Shown: positions 44,266 through 53,981 of the stretch, piece after piece | Numbering within the stretch: position 1 is the stretch's first letter | How the letters are laid out: the number at the start of each line of letters is the position of its first letter | NCBI RefSeq assembly: GCF_900637295.1 | Contig: NZ_LR134363.1 | Span: 248,001 to 312,000 of the forward strand | Direction of reading: 5' to 3' | From: Actinomyces slackii | GTDB taxonomy: Bacteria > Actinomycetota > Actinomycetes > Actinomycetales > Actinomycetaceae | DNA length: 64,000 bases | Notes under the pieces: generated by a model | The model's input: only the letters and a program-made list of their open reading frames with translations | What the model was told of the DNA's origin: nothing | Databases searched by the model: none | Translations under genes and position numbers: made by a program

Positions 44266-46218
44266 TCACGCGCTCACGGGGGCCAGACGGGAGACGACGG
44301 GGCCATGGCCGGCGGCGGCGTCCTCGGTGAACATCCGCCGCTCGGCGTACTCGCCCTTCTTGCCGATGTTGAAGGAGCGCACGGGGCGGAAGTAGCCCAT
44401 GACCCGGGTCCACACCTCGCACTCGGTGGGCTCGGCCTGGGGGTGGAGGGCCGCGCACTTCTCGCAGGTCTTGTGCTCCCCGGGCAGGTAGCCGTGGACG
44501 GGGCAGATGGAGAAGGTGGGGGTGATGGTGATGTAGGGGGTGCGGAAGGCCGTGAGCGAGCGGCGCACGAGCTCCTTGCAGGCGGCGGGCGAGGAGATGC
44601 GCTCATTCATGTACAGGTGCAGGACGGTACCGCCGGTGTACTTGGTCTGCAGCTCCTCCTGCATCTCCTGGGCGGCGAAGGGGTCATCGGTCCAGCCCAC
44701 GGGGAGCTGGGAGGAGTTGGTGTAGTACGGGTTGGCCTCGGTGCCGGCCTGGAGGATGTCGGGGAAGCGGCGCCGGTCCTCCTTGGCGAAGCGGTAGGTG
44801 GTGCCCTCGGCGGGGGTGGCCTCCAGGTTGTAGAGGTGCCCGGTGGTCTCCTGGAACTCCACCATGCGGCCGCGGACGTGGTCGAGGATGCGCACGCACA
44901 TGGCGTGGCCGCGCGGGTCGGTGAGGTCGTAGGCGTCATGCGTGAAGTTGCGGACCATCTCGTTCATGCCGTTGACGCCCAGGGTGGAGAAGTGGTTGTC
45001 CAGCGTCCCCAGGTAGCGCTTGGTGAAGGGGAACAGTCCGGCCTCGATGTGCTGGCCGATGACCTCGCGCTTGAGCTCCAGGGTGTCGCGCCCCAGGTCC
45101 AGGAGGCGGTCCAGGGCGGCGACGAGCCCCTTCTCATCGCCGGCGTGGAGGTGGCCCAGGCGGGCCATGTTGACGGTGACCACGCCGACGCTCCCGGTCT
45201 GCTCGGCCGACCCGAACAGCCCGTTGCCCCGCTTGAGCAGCTCGCGCAGGTCGAGCTGGAGGCGGCAGCACATGGAGCGGATCATGCCGGGGTCGAGCTC
45301 GGAGTTGATGAAGTTCTGGAAGTAGGGCAGGCCGTACTTGGCGGTCATGGTGAACAGGAGCTCGGTGTTGGGGGCCTCCCAGTCGAAGTCCTTGGTGATG
45401 TTGTAGGTGGGGATGGGGAAGGTGAAGACGCGGCCCTCGGCGTCGCCCTCGGTCATGACCTCCATGAAGGCCCGGTTGATGAGGTCCATCTCGGGCTGGA
45501 GGTCGCCGTAGGCGAAGTCGCAGACCTCCTCGCCGATGAGGGGGTGCTCGTCGGCCAGGTCGGTGGGGCAGGTCCAGTCGAAGGTGAGGTTGGTGAAGGG
45601 CGTCTGGGTTCCCCAGCGCGAGGGCACGTTGAGGTTGAAGATGAGCTCCTGCATGCACTGCTTGACCTGCTCGTAGGTCATGGAGTCCAGGCGGATGAAG
45701 GGCGCCATGTAGGTGTCGAAGGAGGAGAAGGCCTGGGCTCCGGCCCACTCGTTCTGCAGGGTGCCCAGGAAGTTGACGATCTGGCCGACGGCGCTGGAGA
45801 AGTGCTTGGCGGGTCCGGCCGCGATGGCCCCTGGCACGCCGTTGAAGCCCTGGACGAGGAGATCCTTGAGGGACCATCCGGCGCAGTACCCGGCGAACAT
45901 GTCCAGGTCATGGATGTGGAGGTCGGCCTCCCGGTGGGCCTGGCCGGCGGCGGCCGGGTAGACCTGGCTGAGCCAGTAGTTGGCCACGACCTTGCCGGAG
46001 GTGTTGAGCATCATCCCGCCCAGGGAGTAGCCCTGGTTGGCATTGGCGTTGACGCGCCAGTCGGAGCGGTCCAGGTACTCGGTGATGGTGGAGATCGGGT
46101 CGACGGCGGGGCACTGACCGGGAGCGGGGGCGGACGCGGGGGAGCCGGCCTCCCCGGTGGCCAGGGGCTCGGGGCGGTCGGCGAGATGGGCGGTTGCGGT
46201 CTGGTGCTGGGCGGACAC
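44266..46218 (-). CDS. nrdD: Class III anaerobic ribonucleoside-triphosphate reductase
   Basis: About 650 residues from the GTG at 46218, which has TTGGAGAG at good spacing. NrdD core motifs include ANANQGYSLGGMML, LHIHDLDMFAGYCAGWSL, WGTQTPFTNLTFDWTCP, FTFPIPTYNITKDFDWEA and VNMARLGHL. A zinc site with Cys pairs is in CPVHGYLPGEHKTCEKC. The glycyl-radical loop is YFRPVRSFNIGKKGEYAERR. It reduces NTPs to dNTPs without oxygen, needs NrdG and is expected to respond to NrdR. A longer frame to 46611 lacks family similarity. Confidence 0.95.
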   Translation of the reverse strand: MSAQHQTATAHLADRPEPLATGEAGSPASAPAPGQCPAVDPISTITEYLDRSDWRVNANANQGYSLGGMMLNTSGKVVANYWLSQVYPAAAGQAHREADLHIHDLDMFAGYCAGWSLKDLLVQGFNGVPGAIAAGPAKHFSSAVGQIVNFLGTLQNEWAGAQAFSSFDTYMAPFIRLDSMTYEQVKQCMQELIFNLNVPSRWGTQTPFTNLTFDWTCPTDLADEHPLIGEEVCDFAYGDLQPEMDLINRAFMEVMTEGDAEGRVFTFPIPTYNITKDFDWEAPNTELLFTMTAKYGLPYFQNFINSELDPGMIRSMCCRLQLDLRELLKRGNGLFGSAEQTGSVGVVTVNMARLGHLHAGDEKGLVAALDRLLDLGRDTLELKREVIGQHIEAGLFPFTKRYLGTLDNHFSTLGVNGMNEMVRNFTHDAYDLTDPRGHAMCVRILDHVRGRMVEFQETTGHLYNLEATPAEGTTYRFAKEDRRRFPDILQAGTEANPYYTNSSQLPVGWTDDPFAAQEMQEELQTKYTGGTVLHLYMNERISSPAACKELVRRSLTAFRTPYITITPTFSICPVHGYLPGEHKTCEKCAALHPQAEPTECEVWTRVMGYFRPVRSFNIGKKGEYAERRMFTEDAAAGHGPVVSRLAPVSA

Positions 46219-46440
46219 TGCGCTCTCCAAGGTGTGCGGTTGTGCGGGTCGTCGGTGCGAGTCGTCGTCGCCTGGCATCCAGCTGCGGCGAGCCGCGAGC
46301 GGGGCCGGCAGGGACCCCGCCCGATAGGAGGATCGGCAGCAGGATCGATGGCGACGACGCGACCGAGCGTACTCCCGAACGACACCCATGGAACACATCA
46401 TCTGGTAGTGAGTATTCCATGCGACCACAACATCTAGTGG
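46219..46440. promoter_or_regulatory. nrdD promoter region with two NrdR boxes
   Basis: Candidate NrdR boxes are CCACAACATCTAGTGG (46425-46440) and ACACATCATCTGGTAG (46393-46408), exactly 32 bp apart, which is three helical turns. Box 2 matches the consensus ACACWATATATWGTGT in about 12 of 16 positions. The rest of the divergent 496-bp region toward the acyltransferase gene (to 46714) shows no gene. Confidence 0.75.
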
Positions 46441-46714
46441 TTCACCTGGGGCCTTTGGTCCCAATAGGGGCGACCTTTCGCCGCCATAGCACGATCCGCT
46501 CCGGGCGCCCCGGCAGCAGTCGGCGGCCTGCGCGCGAGGCGCACCACACCCGCTCCGGCGTGTCGGCCAGGCCGACGGCGCCAGGGTGCCCACGGCGTCG
46601 GACGCGTCCACAGTGTCGGCCGCGGCACACCCAAGGCCCCGAGAGCGTCACGAACAGGTGCCTGTCCAATCACACCGTCGCACCTGGCCCGACAAAGCGG
46701 GCAGGATAAGCCGC

Positions 46715-47914
46715 ATGCCCACCGCCCAGCCCCCCACAGCGCCTGCGGCCGTGCGCCTGGTCGAGCTCGACGGGCTGCGCGGCCTGGCAGCCGGCGTCGT
46801 GCTCCTTCACCACATGCTGCTTCTCCTCCCAACCCTGGCGGAGGTCGGCGCCCACCCGGGCGTCGTGCCCAGCGGCACCCTGGAGCAGGTCCTCGTGCGC
46901 ACGCCCCTGCACCTGCTGTGGGCGGGCCACGAGGCCGTTCTCATCTTCTACGTGCTCTCCGGCGTCGCCCTGGTCTTCCCGGTGGCGCGCCGCCACGCCC
47001 AGGGTCGTCGATTCGACTGGGTGGACTACGCCCCCCGGCGCGTCATCCGCCTGTGGGTCCCCGCGGCAGCCTCCACGCTGCTGACGGTGGGCACCATCCT
47101 GCTGGTGCCGCGCTCCACGGACCCGGCGCTGGGCGCGTGGATCACCCAGGGCCACCCCCCGGGCCTGTCAGCGGCCGCCCTGGCCCGCCAGCTCCTGCTG
47201 CTGCCCAAGCACGCCTACCACAACACGGTGCTGTGGTCGCTGCACGCCGAGGCCGTCTTCTCCATCCTCCTGCCCCTGGTGATCCTGGTCGTCGCACTGG
47301 CCGCGCGCTGGCGGGCATGGTGGCTGCCGATCATCGTGGCCCTGGCGGTCCCGCCCATCACCGGCAGCCTGGCAACCGGCACCTACCTGCCCGTCTTCAT
47401 CATCGGCGCCTCCCTGGGATGGCACTGGGGCCACGCCCCCTCCCTCCTCCCACGGGCCCCCGCGCGCTGGGCCAATGCCGCGGCCGCGGCCTGCCTCATC
47501 ACCATGACCGCGGCCTGGTGGCCCGGCATGGAGGGCCAGGCCGCCCAGCGCCTGGCCGCATGCCTGACCCTGGTCTCGGCCACCGCTCTGGTGATCCTCG
47601 TGGTCAGGGCCGGCGCCATGCGGGGCCTGCTGCGCAATCGGGGCGTGCAGTACCTGGGGGGCATGTCCTTCTCCCTCTACCTGGTCCATGAGCCCGTGGT
47701 GGTCACTCTCCGGCTGGCCACCGCCTCGCTCTCGCCCTGGTGGGCACTGGTGGCAGCGCCCCTGGTGGCCGCGCCCCTGACCTGGATGTTCCAACGCTGG
47801 ATCGAGGCCCCCAGTCACCGGCTCTCGCGCCGCGCGGGCCGCTGGACATCCTCTCGCCTCCAGGCGCGTCTCCAGGCGCGCACCCACGCCCACTCCGCCG
47901 ATTCGAGAGCATGA
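46715..47914 (+). CDS. Acyltransferase-3 family membrane protein
   Basis: 399 residues. N-terminal RLVELDGLRGLAAGVVLLHHMLLLLP with the catalytic His/Arg pair of the Acyl_transf_3 family, then IFYVLSGVALVFPVARRH and ten or so TM segments ending in SLYLVHEPVVVTLRLA. The DGLRGLA motif and YLVHEP at the end define the family. Such enzymes O-acetylate surface glycans. The ATG at 46715 is the likely start. It is followed by a TetR gene after 4 bp. Confidence 0.9.
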   Translation: MPTAQPPTAPAAVRLVELDGLRGLAAGVVLLHHMLLLLPTLAEVGAHPGVVPSGTLEQVLVRTPLHLLWAGHEAVLIFYVLSGVALVFPVARRHAQGRRFDWVDYAPRRVIRLWVPAAASTLLTVGTILLVPRSTDPALGAWITQGHPPGLSAAALARQLLLLPKHAYHNTVLWSLHAEAVFSILLPLVILVVALAARWRAWWLPIIVALAVPPITGSLATGTYLPVFIIGASLGWHWGHAPSLLPRAPARWANAAAAACLITMTAAWWPGMEGQAAQRLAACLTLVSATALVILVVRAGAMRGLLRNRGVQYLGGMSFSLYLVHEPVVVTLRLATASLSPWWALVAAPLVAAPLTWMFQRWIEAPSHRLSRRAGRWTSSRLQARLQARTHAHSADSRA

Positions 47915-47918
47915 GATC

Positions 47919-48557
47919 ATGGCCAAGCGCACCCGCATGAGCGCCTCCCAGAGGCGCGAGCAGCTGATCGACGTCGCCCGGGGCCTGTTCGCCGAGAAGG
48001 GTTTCGACGCCACGAGCATCGAGGAGGTCTCCGCCCGGGCCAAGGTCTCCAAGCCCGTGGTCTACGAGCACTTCGGGGGCAAGGAGGGCCTGTACGCCGT
48101 CATCGTGGACCGGGAGCTGACGGCGATCTCCTCGACCATCACCGCGGCCCTGGGCTCCTCGGACTCCTCCTCGGTGATCGTTGAGCGGGCCGCCCTGGCG
48201 CTGCTGACCTATATCGAGGACTCCCCCGACGGCTTCCGCATTCTCTCGGCCGGCTCGGACCGGGCCGCCGGCACCTACTCCACACTGCTGGCCGACGTCG
48301 CCATCGAGGTCTCGGGGATTCTCGCCTCCCGCTTCGCCGAGCACAGCATCGACCCGCGCACGGCCCCCCTGTATGCCCAGATGCTTGTGGGCATCGTGGC
48401 GCTGCCCGCCCAGTGGTGGCTGGAGAATCGCACGATGACCAAGGAGGAGGTGGCGGCTCATATGGTCAACCTGGCCTGGAATGGGCTGCACGGACTGGAG
48501 GCCCGCCCCGCCCTGCGCTCCACAGCGCCACCCAGTCAGAAGGGTCGCCGAGAATAG
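47919..48557 (+). CDS. TetR/AcrR-family regulator
   Basis: 212 residues. Helix-turn-helix SQRREQLIDVARGLFAEKG, EEVSARAKVSKPVVYEHFGGKEGLY at the N-terminus. The ligand-binding part contains ILSAGSDRAAGTYSTLLADVA and PAQWWLENRTMTKEEVAAHMVNLAWNGLHGL. It begins four bases after the acyltransferase stop, so it is probably co-transcribed and may autoregulate the operon. Effector is unknown. Confidence 0.92.
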   Translation: MAKRTRMSASQRREQLIDVARGLFAEKGFDATSIEEVSARAKVSKPVVYEHFGGKEGLYAVIVDRELTAISSTITAALGSSDSSSVIVERAALALLTYIEDSPDGFRILSAGSDRAAGTYSTLLADVAIEVSGILASRFAEHSIDPRTAPLYAQMLVGIVALPAQWWLENRTMTKEEVAAHMVNLAWNGLHGLEARPALRSTAPPSQKGRRE

Positions 48558-48660
48558 CCTGAAGTCAGCCTGGGAACCCTTGAGTCGCGCCTCACGTCAT
48601 GACCGCATCCAGCCGCCTTCGCGCTAGTCTGGTTGCTCGCACAATCACCGAAACGGAACC

Positions 48661-49323
48661 ATGGACCCGGATACCATCATCACCGCGCTGCGCAAGAACG
48701 CCATTCTTGTCGTGCTCCACCTTGTGCTCGGCGCCATCCTCGGACTCGCCTACGGTCTGCTCACGCCGGCCGTCTACACCTCCACGGCCACGGCCAGAGT
48801 CGGGGTCGAGCAGTCCAGTGGCTCCCAGTCAGCGGCGAGTATCCAGACCTACATCAGCTCGATCATGCCGACCCTGGTGGAGATCGGCACCTCCGAGGCC
48901 ACACTGAACCAGGTCTCCGATGCCACGGGCCTGAGCCCGAATGAGCTGCGGAACTCCATCTCCCTGTCCACCAAGACCGAGACCATCATCATCGAGGTCA
49001 GCGCCACCCACACCGACCCCGCCCAGGCCCAGTCCATCGCCGAGGCCGAGATGGCGGCCCTGGACTCCGCGGCCCGGGATATCTCCAAGACCGGCCAGGA
49101 CTCGGATCTGACCCTGACCCTGGCCACCCTGAACTCCCCGACCCTGCCCACCGATCCCTCCAGCCTGTCCAGCCTCAAGACCTCCATGATCGGGGCCCTG
49201 GCCGGCCTGGCCGTGGGGACGGGCATGGCCCTGCTGCTGTACAAGCGCTCCGGCTCGGAGTCCCAGGACGAGGAGGCCGAGCCGCCCGTCATCCTCGGCC
49301 ATACGGCCGCCCGGGACTCGTGA
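48661..49323 (+). CDS. Wzz/YveK-type chain-length or capsule export protein
   Basis: 220 residues. Two TM helices (about residues 15-38 and 178-200) flank an extracytoplasmic region with YTSTATARVGVEQSSG (Wzz N-terminal motif) and coiled-coil-like IAEAEMAALDSAARDIS. The C-terminal cytoplasmic tail is acidic and lacks the tyrosine kinase domain. This is the pattern of polysaccharide co-polymerases or CapA/YveK modulators. It overlaps the ligase-like gene by the GTGA stop/start. Confidence 0.82.
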   Translation: MDPDTIITALRKNAILVVLHLVLGAILGLAYGLLTPAVYTSTATARVGVEQSSGSQSAASIQTYISSIMPTLVEIGTSEATLNQVSDATGLSPNELRNSISLSTKTETIIIEVSATHTDPAQAQSIAEAEMAALDSAARDISKTGQDSDLTLTLATLNSPTLPTDPSSLSSLKTSMIGALAGLAVGTGMALLLYKRSGSESQDEEAEPPVILGHTAARDS

Positions 49324-50657
49324 GCCCCGACTCCGGCGCCTCTCGCCCCTTGGCACCTGGCCTGTCCGCGCCCGGCCCGTCCACAGCAGGCCCGTCCGTC
49401 GCCGCCGCGCCGGGAGGCCGGACAATCCCATCGGCCGAGGCTCCGGAATCCTCGACCCGCCTGCGCGTGGAGCAGATCCTGGCCGTGATCCTGCTCCTGC
49501 TCATCGGCATGCGCCGCGAGCTGGCGGGATCGGTGGCCATCGCCGATGCGGCCGCCCTCATCAGCCTGCCGATCACGTGGAGCGCGGTGCGCCGTCTGCC
49601 CCGATTCGGCCCGATCCTGCTCCTGGCCCTGCTGGCTGGGGTCACCGGCGTCGTCCTGTCCTGGATCGCTGGGACGCAGTACGAGGTCTCGTCCTCCCTG
49701 CAGCGCGCCATGGTGGCGAGCCTGGTGGCGGTCCCCGCCACGACGGCCGCCTTCGTGTGGGGGGCGCAGCGCCTGGGCGCCCGAGCCGCCCTGGCCCTGG
49801 GCGCCGGCATGCTCATCGACGCCCTGCCCCTGCTGCGCACGCAGGACAACCCCTGGAAGTTCGGGATCGGCCTGGCGGTGACGCTCATGGTGCTGGCCCT
49901 GGTGGACGGCCGCAGACGGATCGTGCAACTGGTGGCCCTGGCTGCGCTGTCAGCGTCCTTCCTGGTCTCGGATGCCCGCTCCTCCTTGGGCTTCCTGGTC
50001 ATCATCGCGGGAACTGTCCTGTGGCAGGCCACGGCCGCGTGGTTCCGCTGGCGCCTGCCCCCTGCCCGCCAGCTGGCCACCGCCCAGGCGGCGGTGCTCG
50101 GCATCGTGGGCGCAGTGGCGATCAGCATCGTCCTGGCGGTCTCGGCCTCGGGGTCGCTGGGCGAGGACGCCCAGGCCCGCACGCTGGCCCAGTCCCAGGG
50201 CTCCTCGAACTTCCTGCTCACTGCCCGACCCGAGCTGGGGGCCTCCTGGGCCCTGTTCATGCACCGGCCGTGGGGCTATGGAGCCGGCGTCCTGCCGCGC
50301 TCCGAGGACGTGCAGGTGGCCAAGAACGGCATGGCGGCCCTGGGCTACGACCCCTCCAACGGGTACGTGGAGCGCTTCATGTTCGGCAATGGCTTCGAGC
50401 TGCACTCGGGGCTGGTCAATGTCTGGGTTGCGGCGTCCTTCCCCGGCGCGGCCCTCATGCTGCTCATCGTCGGGGTCACCCTGGCCACGATGATCCGGGA
50501 CCTGGGGGACCTGCGCGTGACGCCGTGGCTCTTCCTGGCCGGCCTGGTGGTGCTGCAGAACGTGGCCGTGGGGCCATGGAACGTGCTGCCGGCGTATCTG
50601 CCCTTCGTCCTGGGGGCAGGGGTGATGCAGGCCCCACTGCGCGCCCCCACCCCCTGA
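49320..50657 (+). CDS. O-antigen ligase/polymerase-like membrane protein
   Basis: 445 residues with about ten to twelve TM helices. An N-terminal Pro/Ala-rich cytoplasmic stretch is followed by hydrophobic segments, a large extracytoplasmic loop (LGEDAQARTLAQSQGSSN, RPELGASWALFMHRPWGYGAG, VERFMFGNGFELHSGLVNVW) and more helices. Conserved HSGL and WGYG loops fit the Wzy_C / O-antigen ligase family. It starts at the GTG overlapping the Wzz-like stop, so these are an operon for assembling a surface glycan. Confidence 0.85.
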   Translation: MSPDSGASRPLAPGLSAPGPSTAGPSVAAAPGGRTIPSAEAPESSTRLRVEQILAVILLLLIGMRRELAGSVAIADAAALISLPITWSAVRRLPRFGPILLLALLAGVTGVVLSWIAGTQYEVSSSLQRAMVASLVAVPATTAAFVWGAQRLGARAALALGAGMLIDALPLLRTQDNPWKFGIGLAVTLMVLALVDGRRRIVQLVALAALSASFLVSDARSSLGFLVIIAGTVLWQATAAWFRWRLPPARQLATAQAAVLGIVGAVAISIVLAVSASGSLGEDAQARTLAQSQGSSNFLLTARPELGASWALFMHRPWGYGAGVLPRSEDVQVAKNGMAALGYDPSNGYVERFMFGNGFELHSGLVNVWVAASFPGAALMLLIVGVTLATMIRDLGDLRVTPWLFLAGLVVLQNVAVGPWNVLPAYLPFVLGAGVMQAPLRAPTP

Positions 50658-50662
50658 CTCCG

Positions 50663-50738
50663 TGACTCCGCCAATTTGCGTGAGTTCGTACTTTTCCGGG
50701 CCCGGAAAAGTACGAACTCACGCAAATTGGCGGAGTCA
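50663..50738. repeat. Long palindrome, copy 2
   Basis: Perfect 76-bp palindrome centred at 50700/50701. It differs from 901-976 only at the outer ends and one base. It lies between the convergent ligase-like and GT2 genes, and its right end overlaps the last codon of the GT2 gene. Confidence 0.9.
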
Positions 50739-51710
50739 GGGTGAGCGGCCGTACTCCTCGTGGACGCCCCGGCCACCACTGGCGGCCAGCATGCCGCGCC
50801 CCCGGGCCACCAGGCGCGCGCCCTTGGCCCGATGCGCGGCGCTTCCCGTCAGCGCCCCCACAGCCTCCCGGGCCGCCCCGACGGCGATGCGCGCGGCTCC
50901 CCCCGCCGCGGCCCGCAGCCGGATCCCCGCCTGCACCCCCGGTCCCGCCAGAGCCAGGTCCACGCGCACGGCGGTGGCCGCGTGGGAGCGCTGACGGCGC
51001 AGGATCCAGGCGTGGTCGAGCCGGGAGGCCGGCACATGATCGCGCACCCTGGCCTCGGCGCACCAGCGGATCACGCCTCCGGCGGCCACCAGCCGACGAG
51101 TGAAGAGCGTGTCCTCCCCGCCTGTGGCCCCGAAGGCCTCGTCGAAGCGCAGGCCCGCGCGGCGCACAAAGCCCAGGTCCAGCAGCAGGCAGTTGGAGGC
51201 CGCCACGGGTCGCACGGTGCCCGTGGGCCAGCTGCGGCGCACGAAGAACTCCCCGGCGCGCACCCAGACATCCGGCTCGCGCTCATAGACGGGGATGACC
51301 GGTCCGGCGGCGGCCTGGCAGCCGGTCTCCCGCCACAGGCCCACCAGCGCGGCCAGCCACCCGGGCTCGGGCTCCTCATCGTCGTCGATGAAGATGAGCA
51401 GGTCGCTGCCGCCGGTCTCATCCAGGGCCCGGTTGCGCACAGCGGTCACGCCCGGGGATGGCTCGACGACGTAGCACACCCTCGCCCTGCCCGCTCCCCG
51501 CGCGGCCTGCTCGACGACGTCGCGCCCTGAGGCCTCAGGGTCATTGTCGATAACCAGGACCTCGGCCTCGCGGACCCCATCGGCCCGGAGCTCAACCTGG
51601 GCCTCGGCCTGCTCCAGCGCCCCCGCCAGGGCGCGCCCCACCGCCTCGGGGCGCCGGTAGGTGGGGATGGCGATGGTCAGGCGCACTCCGCCGGCCTCCT
51701 GCTCCCTCAT
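50736..51710 (-). CDS. GT2 glycosyltransferase A
   Basis: 324 residues. GT-A features: LTIAIPTYRRPEAVGRALAG, VLVIDNDPEASG, NRALDETGGSDLLIFIDDDEEPEPGWL (the DxD region), and GATGGEDTLFTRRLVAAGG with the catalytic ED. Its ATG overlaps the stop of the next GT2 (ATGA), an operon with translational coupling. It is probably cytoplasmic, making a glycan chain. The C-terminal extension is Ala/Arg-rich. Sugar specificity is unknown. Confidence 0.9.
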   Translation of the reverse strand: MREQEAGGVRLTIAIPTYRRPEAVGRALAGALEQAEAQVELRADGVREAEVLVIDNDPEASGRDVVEQAARGAGRARVCYVVEPSPGVTAVRNRALDETGGSDLLIFIDDDEEPEPGWLAALVGLWRETGCQAAAGPVIPVYEREPDVWVRAGEFFVRRSWPTGTVRPVAASNCLLLDLGFVRRAGLRFDEAFGATGGEDTLFTRRLVAAGGVIRWCAEARVRDHVPASRLDHAWILRRQRSHAATAVRVDLALAGPGVQAGIRLRAAAGGAARIAVGAAREAVGALTGSAAHRAKGARLVARGRGMLAASGGRGVHEEYGRSP

Positions 51711-52753
51711 GACCGCTCTGCCTTCTTCGAGCCCTTGGCGGGGCGACCGTACTCGCGCACCCGCATGCCGAAGGCCCCCACCACCATTCCCAGGCCGCCG
51801 CGGCTGGAGACCTCGTGGCGGGCCTGGGCCTCCACGCGCCCGCTCAGGCGGGCCGCTGCCCCGCGCAGACCGTCGCGGGCGGCCTTGGCCGTGCCCCGGG
51901 CCGCATAGGCCAGGCGCAGAGCACCGCGCGATCCGGAGGCGGTCTGGATGCGCACCCGCGCCCAGGAGGAGCCGGAGCGGTAGGCGCGCTGGAGGACCCA
52001 GGTGCGGGTGGCCCGCTCCCGGGGCACCCGCTTGGTGACCACCGCGGAGGCGGCGAAGCGGATGACGCCCCCGGCCAGGGTCAGCTGCCGGGTGAACAGC
52101 GAGTCCTCGCCACCGGTCAGGCCGTAGCGCGGGTCGAATCGCAGCCCCGCCCGTCGCACCACCGCCATGTCCAGCAGGAGGTTGCCGGTGTCGGCGCTGC
52201 GCACCTGGGCCCCGTCGGGCGCCTCCCAGGAGTCGAATGCGCCCGAGGCGCTCACCCAGGCGTTAGGCGGGGACTCGAAATCAGGCGGGGTGGGGCCGGT
52301 CACGGCAGCGCAGCCGCCATCGCTCCAGGCCGAGACCAGGGCCTCGAGCCATCCGGGGGCGGGAACCTCGTCGTCGTCGATGAAGACCAGCAGGGCGCTG
52401 TCCGCGGCCTCATCCAGGGCCCGGTTGCGGCCCGCGACGATCCCCGGCTCGGGCTCATGGACGTAGTCGAGCCGCGCGCCGGCCTCCTGCTGGTCGGCAG
52501 CCAGGGCCTCCTGGGCACGGGCGACGACGGGGCGCGCCCCGGCATGAGGGTCGTTGTCGACGATGAGGACCCGGGCCTCATGGTCCGGGGCCAGGGCGCG
52601 GGCCTGCGCGACGAGCTCGGGCAGCACCGCCTCCAGGTAGGCGTTGCGCCGGTAGGTGAGCATGGCCAGCGTCAGGCGCTGGGAGCCCCGGGGCTGGGGC
52701 TGGTCCGCCCCGCCCCCGGGGCGGGGGCGGCTGTGGCCGATCCTGGTGGGCAC
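51707..52753 (-). CDS. GT2 glycosyltransferase B
   Basis: 348 residues from the GTG at 52753. LTLAMLTYRRNAYLEAVLPELV, VLIVDNDPHAGA, AGRNRALDEAADSALLVFIDDDEVPAPGWL and YGLTGGEDSLFTRQLTLAGG place it in the same GT2 subgroup as the preceding gene. Similarity along the length suggests the two are duplicates. A longer frame to 53068 has no similarity. It is divergent from GT2 C (start 52959), with the 205-bp gap as common promoter region. Confidence 0.9.
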   Translation of the reverse strand: MPTRIGHSRPRPGGGADQPQPRGSQRLTLAMLTYRRNAYLEAVLPELVAQARALAPDHEARVLIVDNDPHAGARPVVARAQEALAADQQEAGARLDYVHEPEPGIVAGRNRALDEAADSALLVFIDDDEVPAPGWLEALVSAWSDGGCAAVTGPTPPDFESPPNAWVSASGAFDSWEAPDGAQVRSADTGNLLLDMAVVRRAGLRFDPRYGLTGGEDSLFTRQLTLAGGVIRFAASAVVTKRVPRERATRTWVLQRAYRSGSSWARVRIQTASGSRGALRLAYAARGTAKAARDGLRGAAARLSGRVEAQARHEVSSRGGLGMVVGAFGMRVREYGRPAKGSKKAERS

Positions 52754-52958
52754 GGTGGGCGCACCTCTCCTCGTGGTCTTGTCCCGGTACCGGCGATCCG
52801 CCTGTCCCGGCGGCCCAACGGTACTATTCCAGGGCGCCTGTCGCCCACATCCCGGGGTGCGGGCCCGGGTCGCCCGCCATGCTTTCCTCCGGTCCACTCG
52901 CGGGCCGGCTCGGCCCATGCCCCGACCCGGCCCCGCCCCACCCCCATCGAAGGACATC

Positions 52959-53981
52959 ATGAGCACCGAGTCATTCCATGGCATCTTCCATGGCATCGCC
53001 GATGCGCCGTCGGCGCCGACGGCGGATGAGGCGGCCCTGCTGGCCCGTACCGCGATCATCGTCGTCAACTACGACTCGGCCGATCTGCTGGCGCGCAACC
53101 TGGCCGCTGTGGGCGACGCGGCCCCGGAGGCGCGGGTCGTCGTGGTGGACAACTACTCGACCGCCGGAGCCCGAGGGCGGATCACCGAGCTGGCCGCCCG
53201 CCACGACTGGACCACGGTGCTGCCGGAGTCCAACACGGGATTCGGCGGAGGCATGAATCTGGGGGCGGCCCGGGCGGTGGCCGACGGCGCCGAGCTCCTG
53301 GTCCTGCTCAACCCCGACGCCGTCATCGAGCGCGCGAGCCTGCTCGCCCTGGTGGCGCGCGCGGCCGCCAGCCCCATGGCCCTGGTGGGGCCGGTGATCG
53401 CGGACTCCTCGGGGACGACCGTCTCCGATGGCCATGTGGTCTGCCTGGCGGACGGCTCCATGCGCTCGCGCCGCTCGCGCCGCCCGATCCCGCCGGGAGG
53501 CACGCGGCCCTGGCTGTCGGGGGCCTGCCTGGCGCTGTCCACCGCGCTCTTCGAGGCAGCCGGCGGATTCGATGCGCGCTACTTCCTGTACTGGGAGGAT
53601 GTGGACTTCTCAGCCCGGGTCATGGCGGCGGGCGGTCGCCTCATCCTGGCCCGCGACGCCCTGGCGGTCCATGACGAGGGCGCCACCCACGCCCAGGCCG
53701 ATCAGAGCCAGCGCGCCATGTCCCCGACCTACTACTACTACAACATCCGCAATCGCCTGCTCTTCGCGGGCCTCCACCTGGATGCGGCGGCCCAGCGCCG
53801 GTGGGTGGCCACGGCGATCCCCACGGCCACGGAGGTCATCCTGCGCGGGGGCAAGCGCCAACTGCTGAGCTCCTGGCGCCCGCTGGTCACCGCCGCGGCC
53901 GCCACTCGGGACGGCCTGGCCCTGCGGCGCGCGGCGCGCCGCGGCACCCTGCCCGCGGCGGATCAGCCCCTGCCCCGCTGA
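52959..53981 (+). CDS. GT2 glycosyltransferase C (rhamnosyltransferase-like)
   Basis: 340 residues from the ATG at 52959 with AAGGA upstream. TAIIVVNYDSADLLARNLAAV, VVVVDNYSTAGARGRI, ESNTGFGGGMNLGAAR, LLVLLNPDAVIERASL and FLYWEDVDFSARVMAAGG are the GT2 motifs of rhamnosyl- and other surface glycan transferases. Near the C-terminus is SPTYYYYNIRNRLLFA, common in this family. Likely peripheral to the membrane. Confidence 0.92.
   Translation: MSTESFHGIFHGIADAPSAPTADEAALLARTAIIVVNYDSADLLARNLAAVGDAAPEARVVVVDNYSTAGARGRITELAARHDWTTVLPESNTGFGGGMNLGAARAVADGAELLVLLNPDAVIERASLLALVARAAASPMALVGPVIADSSGTTVSDGHVVCLADGSMRSRRSRRPIPPGGTRPWLSGACLALSTALFEAAGGFDARYFLYWEDVDFSARVMAAGGRLILARDALAVHDEGATHAQADQSQRAMSPTYYYYNIRNRLLFAGLHLDAAAQRRWVATAIPTATEVILRGGKRQLLSSWRPLVTAAAATRDGLALRRAARRGTLPAADQPLPR

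Noticed and set aside
44305-46437. 710-codon plus-strand open frame opposite nrdD
   Set aside because: It is a GC-rich shadow without family motifs; NrdD core and glycyl-radical motifs are on the minus strand.
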